Source of the DNA: Symbiodinium natans
Lineage: Eukaryota > Sar > Dinophyceae > Suessiales > Symbiodiniaceae
Length of the DNA stretch: 64,000 nt
Direction: 5' to 3'
Assembly (NCBI GenBank): GCA_905221605.1
Contig: CAJNDS010000422.1
Location: 1-64,000, forward strand
Shown piece by piece: positions 8,138 to 16,544 of this stretch. The stretch's first letter is position 1. Each line of letters begins with the position of its first letter. The position numbers were made by a program, and so were the translations under genes. Under the pieces are notes generated by a model. It saw nothing but the letters and a program-made list of their open reading frames with translations, was not told the DNA's origin and searched no databases.

Positions 8138-9046
8138 ATGGATCTGGCTGCTCCCTACATCAGGCTTCGAGGCCCGGAACACAGCGTTTGCCTTGAACGC
8201 AATGGCCTATTCAGAATGCAGGATCCGGAACCGCGGTGCAACTTCGAACCATCAATCACTGACAACAAAGCAATGGACGACATCCACGCGCAGACCCAGG
8301 CCGCCTTCTACAATCGAGTACAATGGACGACGCAAGATCACAGACTGGCATCGGAATGGAGCGCCTTGATGGCCGAGCACCCGGATCATTCCTTCCCCAA
8401 TTCAGTTGCCTACTGGCCAAAATGGGACTCCACGGTGGTGTTCCGTGATGACTACTGCACGCTGATGCTTGGCACCCAGCGCACTGCTCTTGACATATCT
8501 GAACTCAAAGCGCACCAGGTTGATATCATCGTGACTCTCAACGCATCATCGCGCTTCAGGGAGAGTTATGACACAGATGCCGACTGGCAGTTCATGTACC
8601 AAATGGAGGGCATCTCCAACTTGCGCTACCACCTCTCGGATGTGCGCATCTCTCGGAACGATCAAGGCTTCCATGATGTGGTGTCAAATCTTGCCAGAAC
8701 CTGGATCAGGATGATCGACGAAATTGAGGGCCAGGAGTGCAGCCGCACCAAACCGATGGTCATCCTGTTCCATTGTCTTGCGGGCATCAATCGCTCGACT
8801 TCTGCCCTCTGTGCCTACCTGATTGTTCGCTACCACCTCACTGCTCAACAAGCGATAGCGATTCTACTCTCGGCTAGGCCAGGTCAACGCTACTGGCAGG
8901 AAAGAGATCAATTCCCTCTCGCGCTACACTGGCTCTCCAGAGAATGCAAGAAGTCTGTTCTGGGGTACCTATGCATGGCCTGTGGAGACGCATTCAGACC
9001 GACACCAGACGATGACCCTCAGGACATGGACGACTTCGACGAGTGA
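8138..9046 (+). CDS. Dual-specificity protein phosphatase-like protein
   Basis: A 302-residue protein. The signature P-loop HCLAGINRSTSA (His 212, Cys 213, Arg 219, Ser 220) matches HCxxGxxR(S/T) of cysteine-based phosphatases, followed by the expected helix (LCAYLIVRYHLTAQQAIAIL) typical of the dual-specificity branch. An upstream LSDVRISRND segment (about 166-175) could supply the general-acid Asp. The family hydrolyses phospho-Ser/Thr/Tyr, and some members act on RNA 5' triphosphates, as in baculovirus PTP and PIR1, which would suit an RNA-processing element (inference). The last ~30 residues are acidic with a CMAC pair. The TGA stop lies inside hairpin 12 (GAG-TGA-GG). No introns are seen. 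Confidence 0.8.
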   Translation: MDLAAPYIRLRGPEHSVCLERNGLFRMQDPEPRCNFEPSITDNKAMDDIHAQTQAAFYNRVQWTTQDHRLASEWSALMAEHPDHSFPNSVAYWPKWDSTVVFRDDYCTLMLGTQRTALDISELKAHQVDIIVTLNASSRFRESYDTDADWQFMYQMEGISNLRYHLSDVRISRNDQGFHDVVSNLARTWIRMIDEIEGQECSRTKPMVILFHCLAGINRSTSALCAYLIVRYHLTAQQAIAILLSARPGQRYWQERDQFPLALHWLSRECKKSVLGYLCMACGDAFRPTPDDDPQDMDDFDE

Positions 9047-9063
9047 GGTCCCCTCCTGTCGAA
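9035..9063 (+). repeat. Hairpin copy 12, contains stop codon
   Basis: TTCGAC/GTCGAA arms around GAGTGAGGTCCCCTCCT. The TGA of the conserved core is the stop codon of the phosphatase-like ORF. Confidence 0.85.
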
Positions 9064-9323
9064 CCCCACCTTTTCCTTACGTTCTTTAGAGGCGACTGTA
9101 CTGACAACGCAAATTTGTGCAGAAAACGCGTGATACCCCTGATCATCTACATCATGCATTATTCGCTTGCAACTGCCCTCTCCTGGCTTCTGCTCAGGTT
9201 TCGCCATGCCCCGCCTCACATCGAGGATTTCGCCTCAGCCTCAACCAGCTGAGGTCATCCTGCCAAAGACACATTCAGAGCAGCTCTTTCTTCTCTACCT
9301 CAGAGCTCACAGCTCAAGCCATC

Positions 9324-9373
9324 GTTAGTAGCGGCCCTGAACGAGTGAGGTTCCCTCCTGTTCTACTGCTAAC
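9324..9373 (+). repeat. Hairpin copy 13
   Basis: Two-part arms GTTAGTAG...GAAC and GTTC...CTGCTAAC around GAGTGAGGTTCCCTCCT, ending five bases before the ATG of the next ORF. The gap 9,064-9,323 holds no supported gene. Confidence 0.85.
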
Positions 9374-9378
9374 TGGCC

Positions 9379-10110
9379 ATGTCAGCGCCGGAGGAAGGCA
9401 ATTCACATCGAGAAACCCGACACAGCGAAGACAAGCCCTCCAAGCGACGACATCCTCGCGGCAAGAGGCATCAGGCGGACTCAGACTCCCGTCTGATCAC
9501 GGAGGCTGACCTGGACTCTGAGGCTTCTTCCCTTCAGGATGATGACGACCTAGTGGAATCCCTGTCAAGGAGCTCCTCAAGACGGACAGCCTCTTCCCGG
9601 AACCAGCCCGCCCAACTGGCCCCAGGAGGCCCGCCTCCGCCCACTCCCATAACAACCAAGGCACTCTCGCCGGCGAACCAGGCTCAAACCGTACCCAAAG
9701 CCACCCAGCAGGCCTACCAGCCGTCGGGCCCCCCTCCCCCGACTCCGGTTCACCAGCCTTTCCAAGCGCAGGACTACTCAGGCCATAGCTCCCCTCCCAT
9801 GACGGAAGGTGCTCCCAGAACCACGGCACGTCCCTCCTCGACAAGTGGCACTTCAACGTCGGGGGCCTCAATGTCTCCCCCAGCCGCAGCTCATCCTCAT
9901 CCCGCGCAAGAAGCTGCAACGCTAGTGGGCACTTGGATCATCACTCCTGGACCGATTGTATCCCTTGCTCCTAACCCCTTCAGCCCGTGGTCCCCCCCAG
10001 CGCGCACCTCGGTACTGTCTGCCACAGGAAGCCCACTTCCTCCGGGCACAGTCCAGACCTGGATAATTACCGAAGGCCCACTTGTCCCAAGACGAGATCC
10101 GCAGGAGTGA
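9379..10110 (+). CDS. Pro/Ser/Thr-rich disordered protein with a duplicated TWIIT motif
   Basis: A 243-residue protein that is charged in its first 50 residues (KRRHPRGKRHQ) and then Pro/Ser/Thr-rich, with a repeated SGPPPPTP/GGPPPPTP motif. The C-terminal 60 residues carry a duplicated short motif, GTWIITPGPIV and QTWIITEGPLV, probably an internal repeat. No catalytic domain is visible and I do not recognise a family. The ATG is the first after hairpin 13. The stop TGA sits in GGAGTGAGGC, which resembles a degenerate hairpin core just before hairpin 14. A scaffold or tegument-like role is conceivable but unsupported. Confidence 0.65.
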   Translation: MSAPEEGNSHRETRHSEDKPSKRRHPRGKRHQADSDSRLITEADLDSEASSLQDDDDLVESLSRSSSRRTASSRNQPAQLAPGGPPPPTPITTKALSPANQAQTVPKATQQAYQPSGPPPPTPVHQPFQAQDYSGHSSPPMTEGAPRTTARPSSTSGTSTSGASMSPPAAAHPHPAQEAATLVGTWIITPGPIVSLAPNPFSPWSPPARTSVLSATGSPLPPGTVQTWIITEGPLVPRRDPQE

Positions 10111-10133
10111 GGCATGCACAGAGCTCAATTTTG

Positions 10134-10173
10134 GCACTCCCTGCGAGTGAGGTCACCTCCTGCTAGGGAGTGC
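10134..10173 (+). repeat. Hairpin copy 14
   Basis: GCACTCCCT/AGGGAGTGC (9 bp, perfect) plus an inner GC/GC pair around GAGTGAGGTCACCTCCT. It is the clearest stem outside coding sequence and lies 23 bases after the preceding stop codon. Confidence 0.9.
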
Positions 10174-10448
10174 ATGTGTCACTGCTTACACCTTTTCAAC
10201 CCAGCAGTATCTCAGAGACGAAATCCAGCCGCGCATCACACTGCTACCGCTGCCTAGACTTAGTCCTCGACGTGCCACACCGAAGCCATGCTCTATGCAC
10301 CGACAAGCCAAGGTGGGACGCTCTACCACAGACAAAGCCGGCTCCTCACTCTTAGTCTTCCTCTGCAGCACAAACTGCCGTAGCACAATCCAGCTGATTC
10401 GAGTTGCCAAGAACTGATAGCTTTCACCAACCCTCTCTCCAGGCTCAA

Positions 10449-10480
10449 AGGCAGAAAAGCGAGGTCACCTCCTGCTGCCT
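10449..10480 (+). repeat. Hairpin copy 15
   Basis: AGGCAG/CTGCCT arms around AGCGAGGTCACCTCCTG, ending 25 bases before the next ATG. The gap 10,174-10,448 shows no supported ORF. Confidence 0.85.
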
Positions 10481-10505
10481 AGCCCCCCCTCTCAAACCCT
10501 GCGTC

Positions 10506-11738
10506 ATGTTGCATACATGCCCGTTGCTCCCGCTACGACCAGACTCATCGACGATGCCAATGAAGTCCAAGCTCGCCGCGCTGAACCTCTTCTGCAAGGC
10601 AATGCTGTACACAGGCAAGAGAACCAGTGATCCGGATGCAAACCTCTACCTCTCGGATGAGGCCAAGGGTCTTGCTCGACGTGAGAACTGTATGCTGGCT
10701 CCAACCCTGAGACTGGCAGCACGCAGCTACAACTGGATTCGACTTCTCTCCCAATCAGCTCAGCCTAATCTTCCCTTGCTGGCCGAAGCTGAGATGGCAT
10801 CCCTATTATCACCCACAGAGCCTCCCCCTCATATCAAGCACTACGAGGCGGAACGGAGCTCACTTACCTTGCAGATGATACTCGAAACGGTGCATATCTA
10901 CACTGAAGAGGAGACCATGGAGCCGGACGACTTCAAGCTAGCCGCCCTTATCATTTCCCAGACTCTGTACAATCTGGGAATGGGCGGGCAAACCGTCAGG
11001 GACATTGTCAATGGCGCTGCCCAGCATCTGCGCTGGATCCTACCCAGTGACTCCACACGAGTTCTGAACGGAATACACCTTTGTCTCTTCCCTTCGGATA
11101 TCTCGCCGTGGCCGCGAGAGGCAGACACCAATCCACATACTCAAAGTGACGAACATGCATTGGGCATCCTCGACGCAGACATTCACATGCTACAGCGAGC
11201 GTCCAAGATTTACCGGACCATGGCCATGGTCGACTTCATGGTCGCCCGAGCACGAGGAGCACGAGTGCCAGACGAAGTCTGCCCCAGCGAACCCTGGGAC
11301 GTCCTGCGACAGGATCAAGCCATGGCACTCCTTTCATATGCGGAGCACTTGACGGAACTCCATGATCTCCTGACCACTGATGCGTACCAAAAGATGCGTA
11401 CAGACCTCCGCCTGGGCAGAACCTGGCTATCGCGACCCATCACAGCATCCGAACTGGCCTCGCTTGAAGCAATATGGCACAATACCACGATACCAGAGAG
11501 TTTTGCCAAGCTACACCTCACTCTCCAGCTCAAAGGGCAAATTGCTGCACACCTTCCGGAAGACTCCAGAGCACAGGACAGACTACTTACCATACTCTCT
11601 CCCCTGGAGAATGACGTCCTGGACCAGGCCTTCCCCTGGATTCTGGCCGTTAAGATGCTCACGCCTGAGCGCAGGATGATATTCCGATATGCTCTTCTTA
11701 CGGCAGCGGGCCCCTCGGCAACAGCGCCGGTTACGTAG
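10506..11738 (+). CDS. Tandem-family protein, member 1 (divergent)
   Basis: About 410 residues from ATG 10506; ATGs at 10554 and 10560 are alternatives. Starts further 5' would overlap hairpin 15. It is the most divergent of four paralogues. It shares with the other three a central IHMLQRASKIYRTM segment (ALRRASTIYRVQ in the others) and a C-terminal LSPLENDVLDQAF...VKMLTP segment (NPLHDDVYEEYKP...YKMLTP). The predicted fold is largely helical, without a signal peptide or membrane segment. No known family is recognised. Four tandem copies suggest a structural or dose-sensitive role (inference). The stop codon TAG lies in the left arm of hairpin 16. Confidence 0.75.
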   Translation: MLHTCPLLPLRPDSSTMPMKSKLAALNLFCKAMLYTGKRTSDPDANLYLSDEAKGLARRENCMLAPTLRLAARSYNWIRLLSQSAQPNLPLLAEAEMASLLSPTEPPPHIKHYEAERSSLTLQMILETVHIYTEEETMEPDDFKLAALIISQTLYNLGMGGQTVRDIVNGAAQHLRWILPSDSTRVLNGIHLCLFPSDISPWPREADTNPHTQSDEHALGILDADIHMLQRASKIYRTMAMVDFMVARARGARVPDEVCPSEPWDVLRQDQAMALLSYAEHLTELHDLLTTDAYQKMRTDLRLGRTWLSRPITASELASLEAIWHNTTIPESFAKLHLTLQLKGQIAAHLPEDSRAQDRLLTILSPLENDVLDQAFPWILAVKMLTPERRMIFRYALLTAAGPSATAPVT

Positions 11739-11768
11739 ACCGAGTGAGGTCCCCTCCTGGTCAGCTAC
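11735..11768 (+). repeat. Hairpin copy 16, contains stop codon in its arm
   Basis: GTAG-ACC and GGT-CAG-CTAC arms around GAGTGAGGTCCCCTCCT. The TAG in the left arm ends the upstream ORF. The stretch 11,769-12,110 has no supported gene. Confidence 0.8.
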
Positions 11769-12110
11769 TTAACAAACCTAGTCAACTTCTTTCTCACAAG
11801 AAGATCGATGACGCCTGCTGCTAACAGACAAAGGAGAATTATTCCCGCTACTCTGCGCCTCTCCCAAACACAAATCTAGACACCCCTCTCCCTCTCCGAG
11901 CAGAGCCTCAGGTCCTTAACCAGAAAGAGGGAAACACGCACCAGCGCCAGCGCCTCAGCTCTGCCCACCTTCAGCTTGAACTCTGCTGCGCAACCCTACC
12001 CCTGCAGCTTAGCCCGAGAGAGGCCTTCCTTGAATTTCACCTCCTGGTTCCTTACCTTCGGCCTAAAAGCACCAAGGCAGCTGTGTTTGCTCCGGCTAAC
12101 ATCAGAGCCT

Positions 12111-12139
12111 TCATACGAGTGAGGTCTCCTCCTGTATGA
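12111..12139 (+). repeat. Hairpin copy 17, contains start codon
   Basis: TCATAC/GTATGA arms around GAGTGAGGTCTCCTCCT. The ATG in the right arm is the first start codon of the next ORF. Confidence 0.85.
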
Positions 12140-13428
12140 GCCTGACCATGGAGGCCCTCCCTCCGGTACTGAGTAGGGATAAAACCATGGAGGTGCTTCT
12201 GGAATCCCTTTTCCTCCCGCTTCCGGTCTACCCTGCATCCTCCCTGGGAGACCACGAGGCCAGCACTATACAAATGGCATCTACACGCATCCCGGCAGAA
12301 GACGCCCTCCGGCACTCGGACCGTCAGATACGCATAGCTTCCCGCACCTGCAGCTTCATGAAACTGCTCACGGAGAAGATCAACTGGAGACTGGGCGACC
12401 TTCGACTCTACCTCCCCAAGACTGCCACTCGACAGCTAGCAGCCAAACGTAAGCACGAGGAAATGATGCTCCACGAGCCTCAGGAGAACACTCTGACCTA
12501 CATTCGGCGGCGTCAGCTCATCTTCATATCTCAGGCGATCAGAGACTACACAAATGATGGCCCAGGCCAAAACTCTTTTCAGATCGAAGATGCGGAGAAT
12601 ACCGCACTTCGAATTTGGACGTACCTAACCCGCCACTTTGCCAAAGGAGAGATCAACTTTATGATAGACACCGCCTTGTCGCATCTCCACCTCCTGATGA
12701 AGTCGGCGACACCATGTCTGATGTCAAGCATGGAGCAGTCGCAGCCGTCCATGGCTCCGGGACAAGGTCAGAGTTATTTTCCCCCACATCTAGGCCTACC
12801 CGAAGACAAACACTTGGATCTCCAATACTTCGACCTTCAGGCACTCAGGCGCGCGTCGACGATATACCGAGTACAGCAGCTTCTCAAGATATCTCACTCA
12901 ACCCAGGGCGGTGAGTCGCCCATCACCAATGGCTGGCGCTTCCAGCAACAAGCGCAACACCTCGACTCATTGCCCTATGACAAGCATCTCCAGGCCTTGC
13001 TGCCACACCTCCCGGACTACCAGGACCAACTCCGAGAGAACCTGGTGATGTACAGGAAATGGCTCCTACGAGACATCACTGAAGAGGAGACGGCCTGGGC
13101 CCGTGACACACTTTTAGAGTCGGCAGTCTCGAGAGGAGAACTCCGCGAACTTTTCGAGCATGCTCTCCTCAAGCAGGTAAACCATACACTTCAGGCCAGT
13201 GCTGAGTCTCCTCACCGCGTTGATTCTACTCCGAACTTCCAAAATAGCATGGCTCTTCGCTTCTACCAAATCATCAATCCTTTACATGACGACGTCTACG
13301 AGGAGTACAAGCCGTTTGCGATCGTCTATAAGATGCTCACTCCCCCGAACCGCCAACGGGCTCGATCACTTCATCGTACTTTGTCGCACGAGAGGCACCA
13401 GTCCTTCCTTCGTCTTTTTGAACCCTAG
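12136..13428 (+). CDS. Tandem-family protein, member 2
   Basis: A 430-residue, apparently all-helical protein starting MSLTMEALPPVL. It is closely related over its whole length to member 4 (15228-16520) and more distantly to members 1 and 3. Blocks shared with member 4 are MEVLLESLFLPLPVYP near the N-terminus, RQIRIASRTCSF, DLRLYLPKTA, AAKRKHEEMML, QAIRDYTNDGPGQNSFQ, YFDLQALRRAS, and INPLHDDVYEE near the C-terminus. There is no signal peptide, membrane span or catalytic motif I can name. The start codon overlaps the right arm of hairpin 17, so folding could mask or expose it. Confidence 0.8.
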   Translation: MSLTMEALPPVLSRDKTMEVLLESLFLPLPVYPASSLGDHEASTIQMASTRIPAEDALRHSDRQIRIASRTCSFMKLLTEKINWRLGDLRLYLPKTATRQLAAKRKHEEMMLHEPQENTLTYIRRRQLIFISQAIRDYTNDGPGQNSFQIEDAENTALRIWTYLTRHFAKGEINFMIDTALSHLHLLMKSATPCLMSSMEQSQPSMAPGQGQSYFPPHLGLPEDKHLDLQYFDLQALRRASTIYRVQQLLKISHSTQGGESPITNGWRFQQQAQHLDSLPYDKHLQALLPHLPDYQDQLRENLVMYRKWLLRDITEEETAWARDTLLESAVSRGELRELFEHALLKQVNHTLQASAESPHRVDSTPNFQNSMALRFYQIINPLHDDVYEEYKPFAIVYKMLTPPNRQRARSLHRTLSHERHQSFLRLFEP

Positions 13429-13438
13429 CCTGCTAGCA

Positions 13439-13469
13439 ACTTTGCTTGTGAGGTCACCTCCTGCAAAGT
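13439..13469 (+). repeat. Hairpin copy 18
   Basis: ACTTTGC/GCAAAGT (7 bp, perfect) around TTGTGAGGTCACCTCCT, ten bases after member 2 stops. The gap 13,470-13,750 has no supported gene. Confidence 0.9.
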
Positions 13470-13751
13470 AGAGCACCAGGTTAGCAACGTCTCTGTCTAA
13501 CTAGGACACCAGCAGCCTTTAGCAAGCCAAGATAAAGCAGCGGAAAAGTCTCCATCTCCAACTGCAGCACAGTCCCTTCTCACTAAGATCACAGCGGCAT
13601 TCTCCGGCAATGAGGTCTTTCTGCGGATAGTTGGAGCCTGCTGCAGAGCCAATGCCTCAGCCTTGGCTGATTCACCTAGTAACACATTCAAGTCTGCAGC
13701 TTTCTGCTTTCATTGAAGCTTGCCACAGCCGGGCTCAGCCTCTCCACACAG

Positions 13752-13778
13752 GCTGGCCACGTGAGGTCTCCTTCCAGC
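13752..13778 (+). repeat. Hairpin copy 19 (variant core)
   Basis: GCTGG/CCAGC arms around a variant core CACGTGAGGTCTCCTT. It ends 13 bases before the ATG of member 3. Confidence 0.7.
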
Positions 13779-13791
13779 TAGCAAACAAGCC

Positions 13792-15030
13792 ATGCCTTCA
13801 CCGTCTCGCGAGATTCTGCTCGAGATTCTCCTGAAGTCGCTCCACGTCCCACTGACCATCTACCTACCCGACGGCATCAGTGAGCACATGGCCACATCAG
13901 CCTCAGCAACAACTCATCTTGCCCCGAGGAGGCTCCTCTTCACTACAGAAGACCTTGAACGCACGGCAGAACGAAGCATGCGAGTAGCATCACGTCTCTG
14001 CAGCTTCATATGTCACTTGGATCGGTACCTGGCTTGGCGCGAGGGCAGACACACAGCCCTGCCCCTAGAGGCTAGCCCACGTATCTTGGCAGGTAAGCGC
14101 AAGCACATTGACGACGAGCAGCCTTCGACGCACCTACCCTGGAGTATGGGGCCCCTCCAGCGCCAGCAAATCATGTACCTCACCCTCATGATCCACAACT
14201 ACACAAAAGACGGCGAAGGCTCGTCGTCCTTGAGCACGTCTGAAGCTGATCAGGCTGGTGCTTTAACCTGGCATTATCTTACCGGGAAGCTCTCGCAATC
14301 AGAGCTGAATGCCATTCTGCTCCGCACTTTGGAGCAAGCCAAGGTCATTCTGAGGTCTGAATTCACTCCAGCACATCAACGGAACCTACTCCAGCTGCAT
14401 CCCCAAACGACGGCGGAGACCTGGCAAGGCCAAGCATATTTCCCCCTAGGCCTCCGGCTTCAAGACCCACATCAGCTTGATCTTGAAGAATATGATTTCA
14501 GAACGCTCAAAAGAGCATCACTTCAGCTTCGCCTACTACAACAACTGCGGACTATTACGGCCTCCACACCTACATCGGCCAGCGACCAGATCCGAGATGG
14601 CTGGGATTTCCTTGAACAAGACCGTGATCTCTCAAAGCTTGACTACGAGGACTACCACACCAAATTGGTTTCAATGATCCCGCACTATCAGGAGACACTC
14701 CGAGAGATCCTGACACTGTATCGCCTATGGCTGTCCACCCCTCTGTCCGATGAGGACTTCCATTGGGTGCGCAACCTGGTAGCGAATCAGCTACTACCTA
14801 GAGATACTCTGCATCGCTACTTCGCTGACAGTCTCTGGCAACAAATACGACACAGATATGGAGGAGACCAAGGAGATTACGAGCAGGCCCAAGGAGTCAT
14901 CACAATTCTTTCCCCGCTCCACGACCAGGTCTATGATGACTATAAGAACTTTGCTGTGGCGCTGACACTGCTCCTCGTTCGACATCGTCAACGTCTGAAA
15001 CAGACGCTAGACGACAAAATTCGGGGCTAG
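13792..15030 (+). CDS. Tandem-family protein, member 3
   Basis: A 412-residue protein starting MPSPSREILLEIL. It is alignable with members 2 and 4 over its length but considerably diverged: LLKSLHVPLTIYLP corresponds to LLESLFLPLPVYP, MRVASRLCSFI to IRIASRTCSF, AGKRKHIDDE to AAKRKHEEMM, and LSPLHDQVYDDYKNFAV to NPLHDDVYEEYKPFAI. The pattern of substituted residues within conserved frames suggests selection rather than decay, though this was not measured. No known family is recognised. It is flanked by hairpins 19 and 20. Confidence 0.8.
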   Translation: MPSPSREILLEILLKSLHVPLTIYLPDGISEHMATSASATTHLAPRRLLFTTEDLERTAERSMRVASRLCSFICHLDRYLAWREGRHTALPLEASPRILAGKRKHIDDEQPSTHLPWSMGPLQRQQIMYLTLMIHNYTKDGEGSSSLSTSEADQAGALTWHYLTGKLSQSELNAILLRTLEQAKVILRSEFTPAHQRNLLQLHPQTTAETWQGQAYFPLGLRLQDPHQLDLEEYDFRTLKRASLQLRLLQQLRTITASTPTSASDQIRDGWDFLEQDRDLSKLDYEDYHTKLVSMIPHYQETLREILTLYRLWLSTPLSDEDFHWVRNLVANQLLPRDTLHRYFADSLWQQIRHRYGGDQGDYEQAQGVITILSPLHDQVYDDYKNFAVALTLLLVRHRQRLKQTLDDKIRG

Positions 15031-15057
15031 GGACCATCCGAGCACCACAGACTTCCA

Positions 15058-15080
15058 AACGAGTGAGGTCCCCTCCTGTT
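15058..15080 (+). repeat. Hairpin-motif copy 20 (weak stem)
   Basis: A perfect GAGTGAGGTCCCCTCCTG core, but only a short AAC/GTT closing stem. It lies 27 bases after member 3 stops. Confidence 0.65.
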
Positions 15081-15179
15081 CGCTGCACTATCTTCCCAAA
15101 TTGCGGGGAAAAAGCCTGTAGCTCCAATCTTTCCACGTCAAGCCTCACAAGCACAGCTCTTCTCGCAAAGTTTTCCCTC

Positions 15180-15215
15180 AGGTTCGCACGAGTGAGGTCC
15201 CCTCCTGGCGAACTT
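15180..15215 (+). repeat. Hairpin copy 21
   Basis: AGGTTCGC/GCGAACTT (8 bp including one G-U) around GAGTGAGGTCCCCTCCT, ending 12 bases before the ATG of member 4. Confidence 0.9.
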
Positions 15216-15227
15216 CCACCTAGGCCC

Positions 15228-16520
15228 ATGGCAGACCTTCACCCCGTTCTCAGCCGTGAACAGGCAATGGAGGTACTTCTTGAGTCTCTATTCCTACCGC
15301 TGCCGGTTTACCCTACAACTCCATCTGGTGCCGCCGCAGCAAGCAATCTGGACCTGGCATCCTCACGCACCCCTGCGGGAGAAGCGATCCCACACTTGAA
15401 CCGCCAGATACGGATAGCCTCGCGCACCTGCAGTTTCTTGAAGCTGCTCGCGGAGAAAGTTCACCGGCACATGGGAGACTTGCGGCTCTACCTTCCCAAA
15501 ACCGCACCTCGAAACTTGGCCGCAAAACGGAAGCATGAAGAGATGATGCTGACAGAGCCTCGCTCTCCTACTCTGACGTACCATCAGAAGCGCCAGCTCC
15601 TCTTCATCTCTCAGGCGATTCGAGACTACACCAACGATGGCCCTGGCCAGAACTCCTTCCAGCTCGAAGATGCGGAACCTACCACCCAGCGCATCTGGAC
15701 GTACCTGACGCGCCACTTCGGCCAAGGTGAGGTGCACTTTATGATTGCTAACGCCCTGTCGCATCTGCACCTTCTCATGCGATCGTCAACTCCATGCCTA
15801 CTCTCAGGCATTGAGCAGTCACAGCCATCGTATGCTCCAGGACAGGGCTCGGACTACTTCCCTGTCAATCTTCGTCTGCACGATGACAAGCAACTGGACC
15901 TTCAATACTTCGACCTGCAGGCGCTAAGGCGAGCCTCCACAGTATACCGGGTGCAGCAGCTGCTCAAGGTCTCTTCTTCCGCCGAAGGGGCATCGCCAGT
16001 TAAGAATGGATGGCGCTTTCAACATCAGGACCATCACCTCAATGGTTTGTCCTACGACCAACATCTCCTGGCTCTGCTGCCTCATCTTACTCACTACCAG
16101 GACCAAATTCGCGAAGATTTGGTCACCTACAGGCAGTGGCTGCTTCGAGAAATCAACGCAGAGGAAGTTTCTTGGATTCAATCCTTGATCGCGGACACGG
16201 TTATCTCGCGAGGTGAACTACTGGAGCTCTTCGAGGATGCCCTGCTAAAGCAAGTCAACTCTGCATTTCAAGCTAATGCTGGTATTCCTAACCCTGAGGA
16301 TCATTCTCAAGACTTCCAGAACAGCATGGCCCTCTGCTTCTATCAAATCATCAATCCGCTCTATGATGACATCTACGAAGAGCACAAGCCCTATGCAATA
16401 GTGTTCAAGATGCTCACCTCCTCTCATCGTGGACGGCTTCGGTCCCTCCTTCGAGCTCGAGAAGCTGTCATTCTGGCGTCCCCACATCGGACAACCAGCC
16501 TGGTTCCAGTATGCGAGTGA
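15228..16520 (+). CDS. Tandem-family protein, member 4
   Basis: A 430-residue protein from ATG 15228 (MADLHPVLSREQAMEVLLES). The frame is open upstream to 15063, but that stretch contains hairpins 20 and 21 and looks non-coding. It is the closest paralogue of member 2, and most differences are conservative. The stop TGA is inside hairpin 22. The two similar copies with a diverged copy between them imply an older duplication order (1, 3, then 2/4) or gene conversion. Function is unknown. Confidence 0.8.
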   Translation: MADLHPVLSREQAMEVLLESLFLPLPVYPTTPSGAAAASNLDLASSRTPAGEAIPHLNRQIRIASRTCSFLKLLAEKVHRHMGDLRLYLPKTAPRNLAAKRKHEEMMLTEPRSPTLTYHQKRQLLFISQAIRDYTNDGPGQNSFQLEDAEPTTQRIWTYLTRHFGQGEVHFMIANALSHLHLLMRSSTPCLLSGIEQSQPSYAPGQGSDYFPVNLRLHDDKQLDLQYFDLQALRRASTVYRVQQLLKVSSSAEGASPVKNGWRFQHQDHHLNGLSYDQHLLALLPHLTHYQDQIREDLVTYRQWLLREINAEEVSWIQSLIADTVISRGELLELFEDALLKQVNSAFQANAGIPNPEDHSQDFQNSMALCFYQIINPLYDDIYEEHKPYAIVFKMLTSSHRGRLRSLLRAREAVILASPHRTTSLVPVCE

Positions 16521-16544
16521 GGTCGCCTCCAGCAAACTGAACCA
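16501..16544 (+). repeat. Hairpin copy 22, contains stop codon
   Basis: TGGTTCCAGTATGC and GCAAACTGAACCA form a ~13-bp stem with one mismatch and one bulge around GAGTGAGGTCGCCTCCA. The TGA of the core ends member 4. Confidence 0.9.

Noticed and set aside
273-16544. Hairpin-core repeats read as a CRISPR array
   Set aside because: Spacing is irregular (tens to thousands of bases), ORFs lie between copies, and no cas genes are present.
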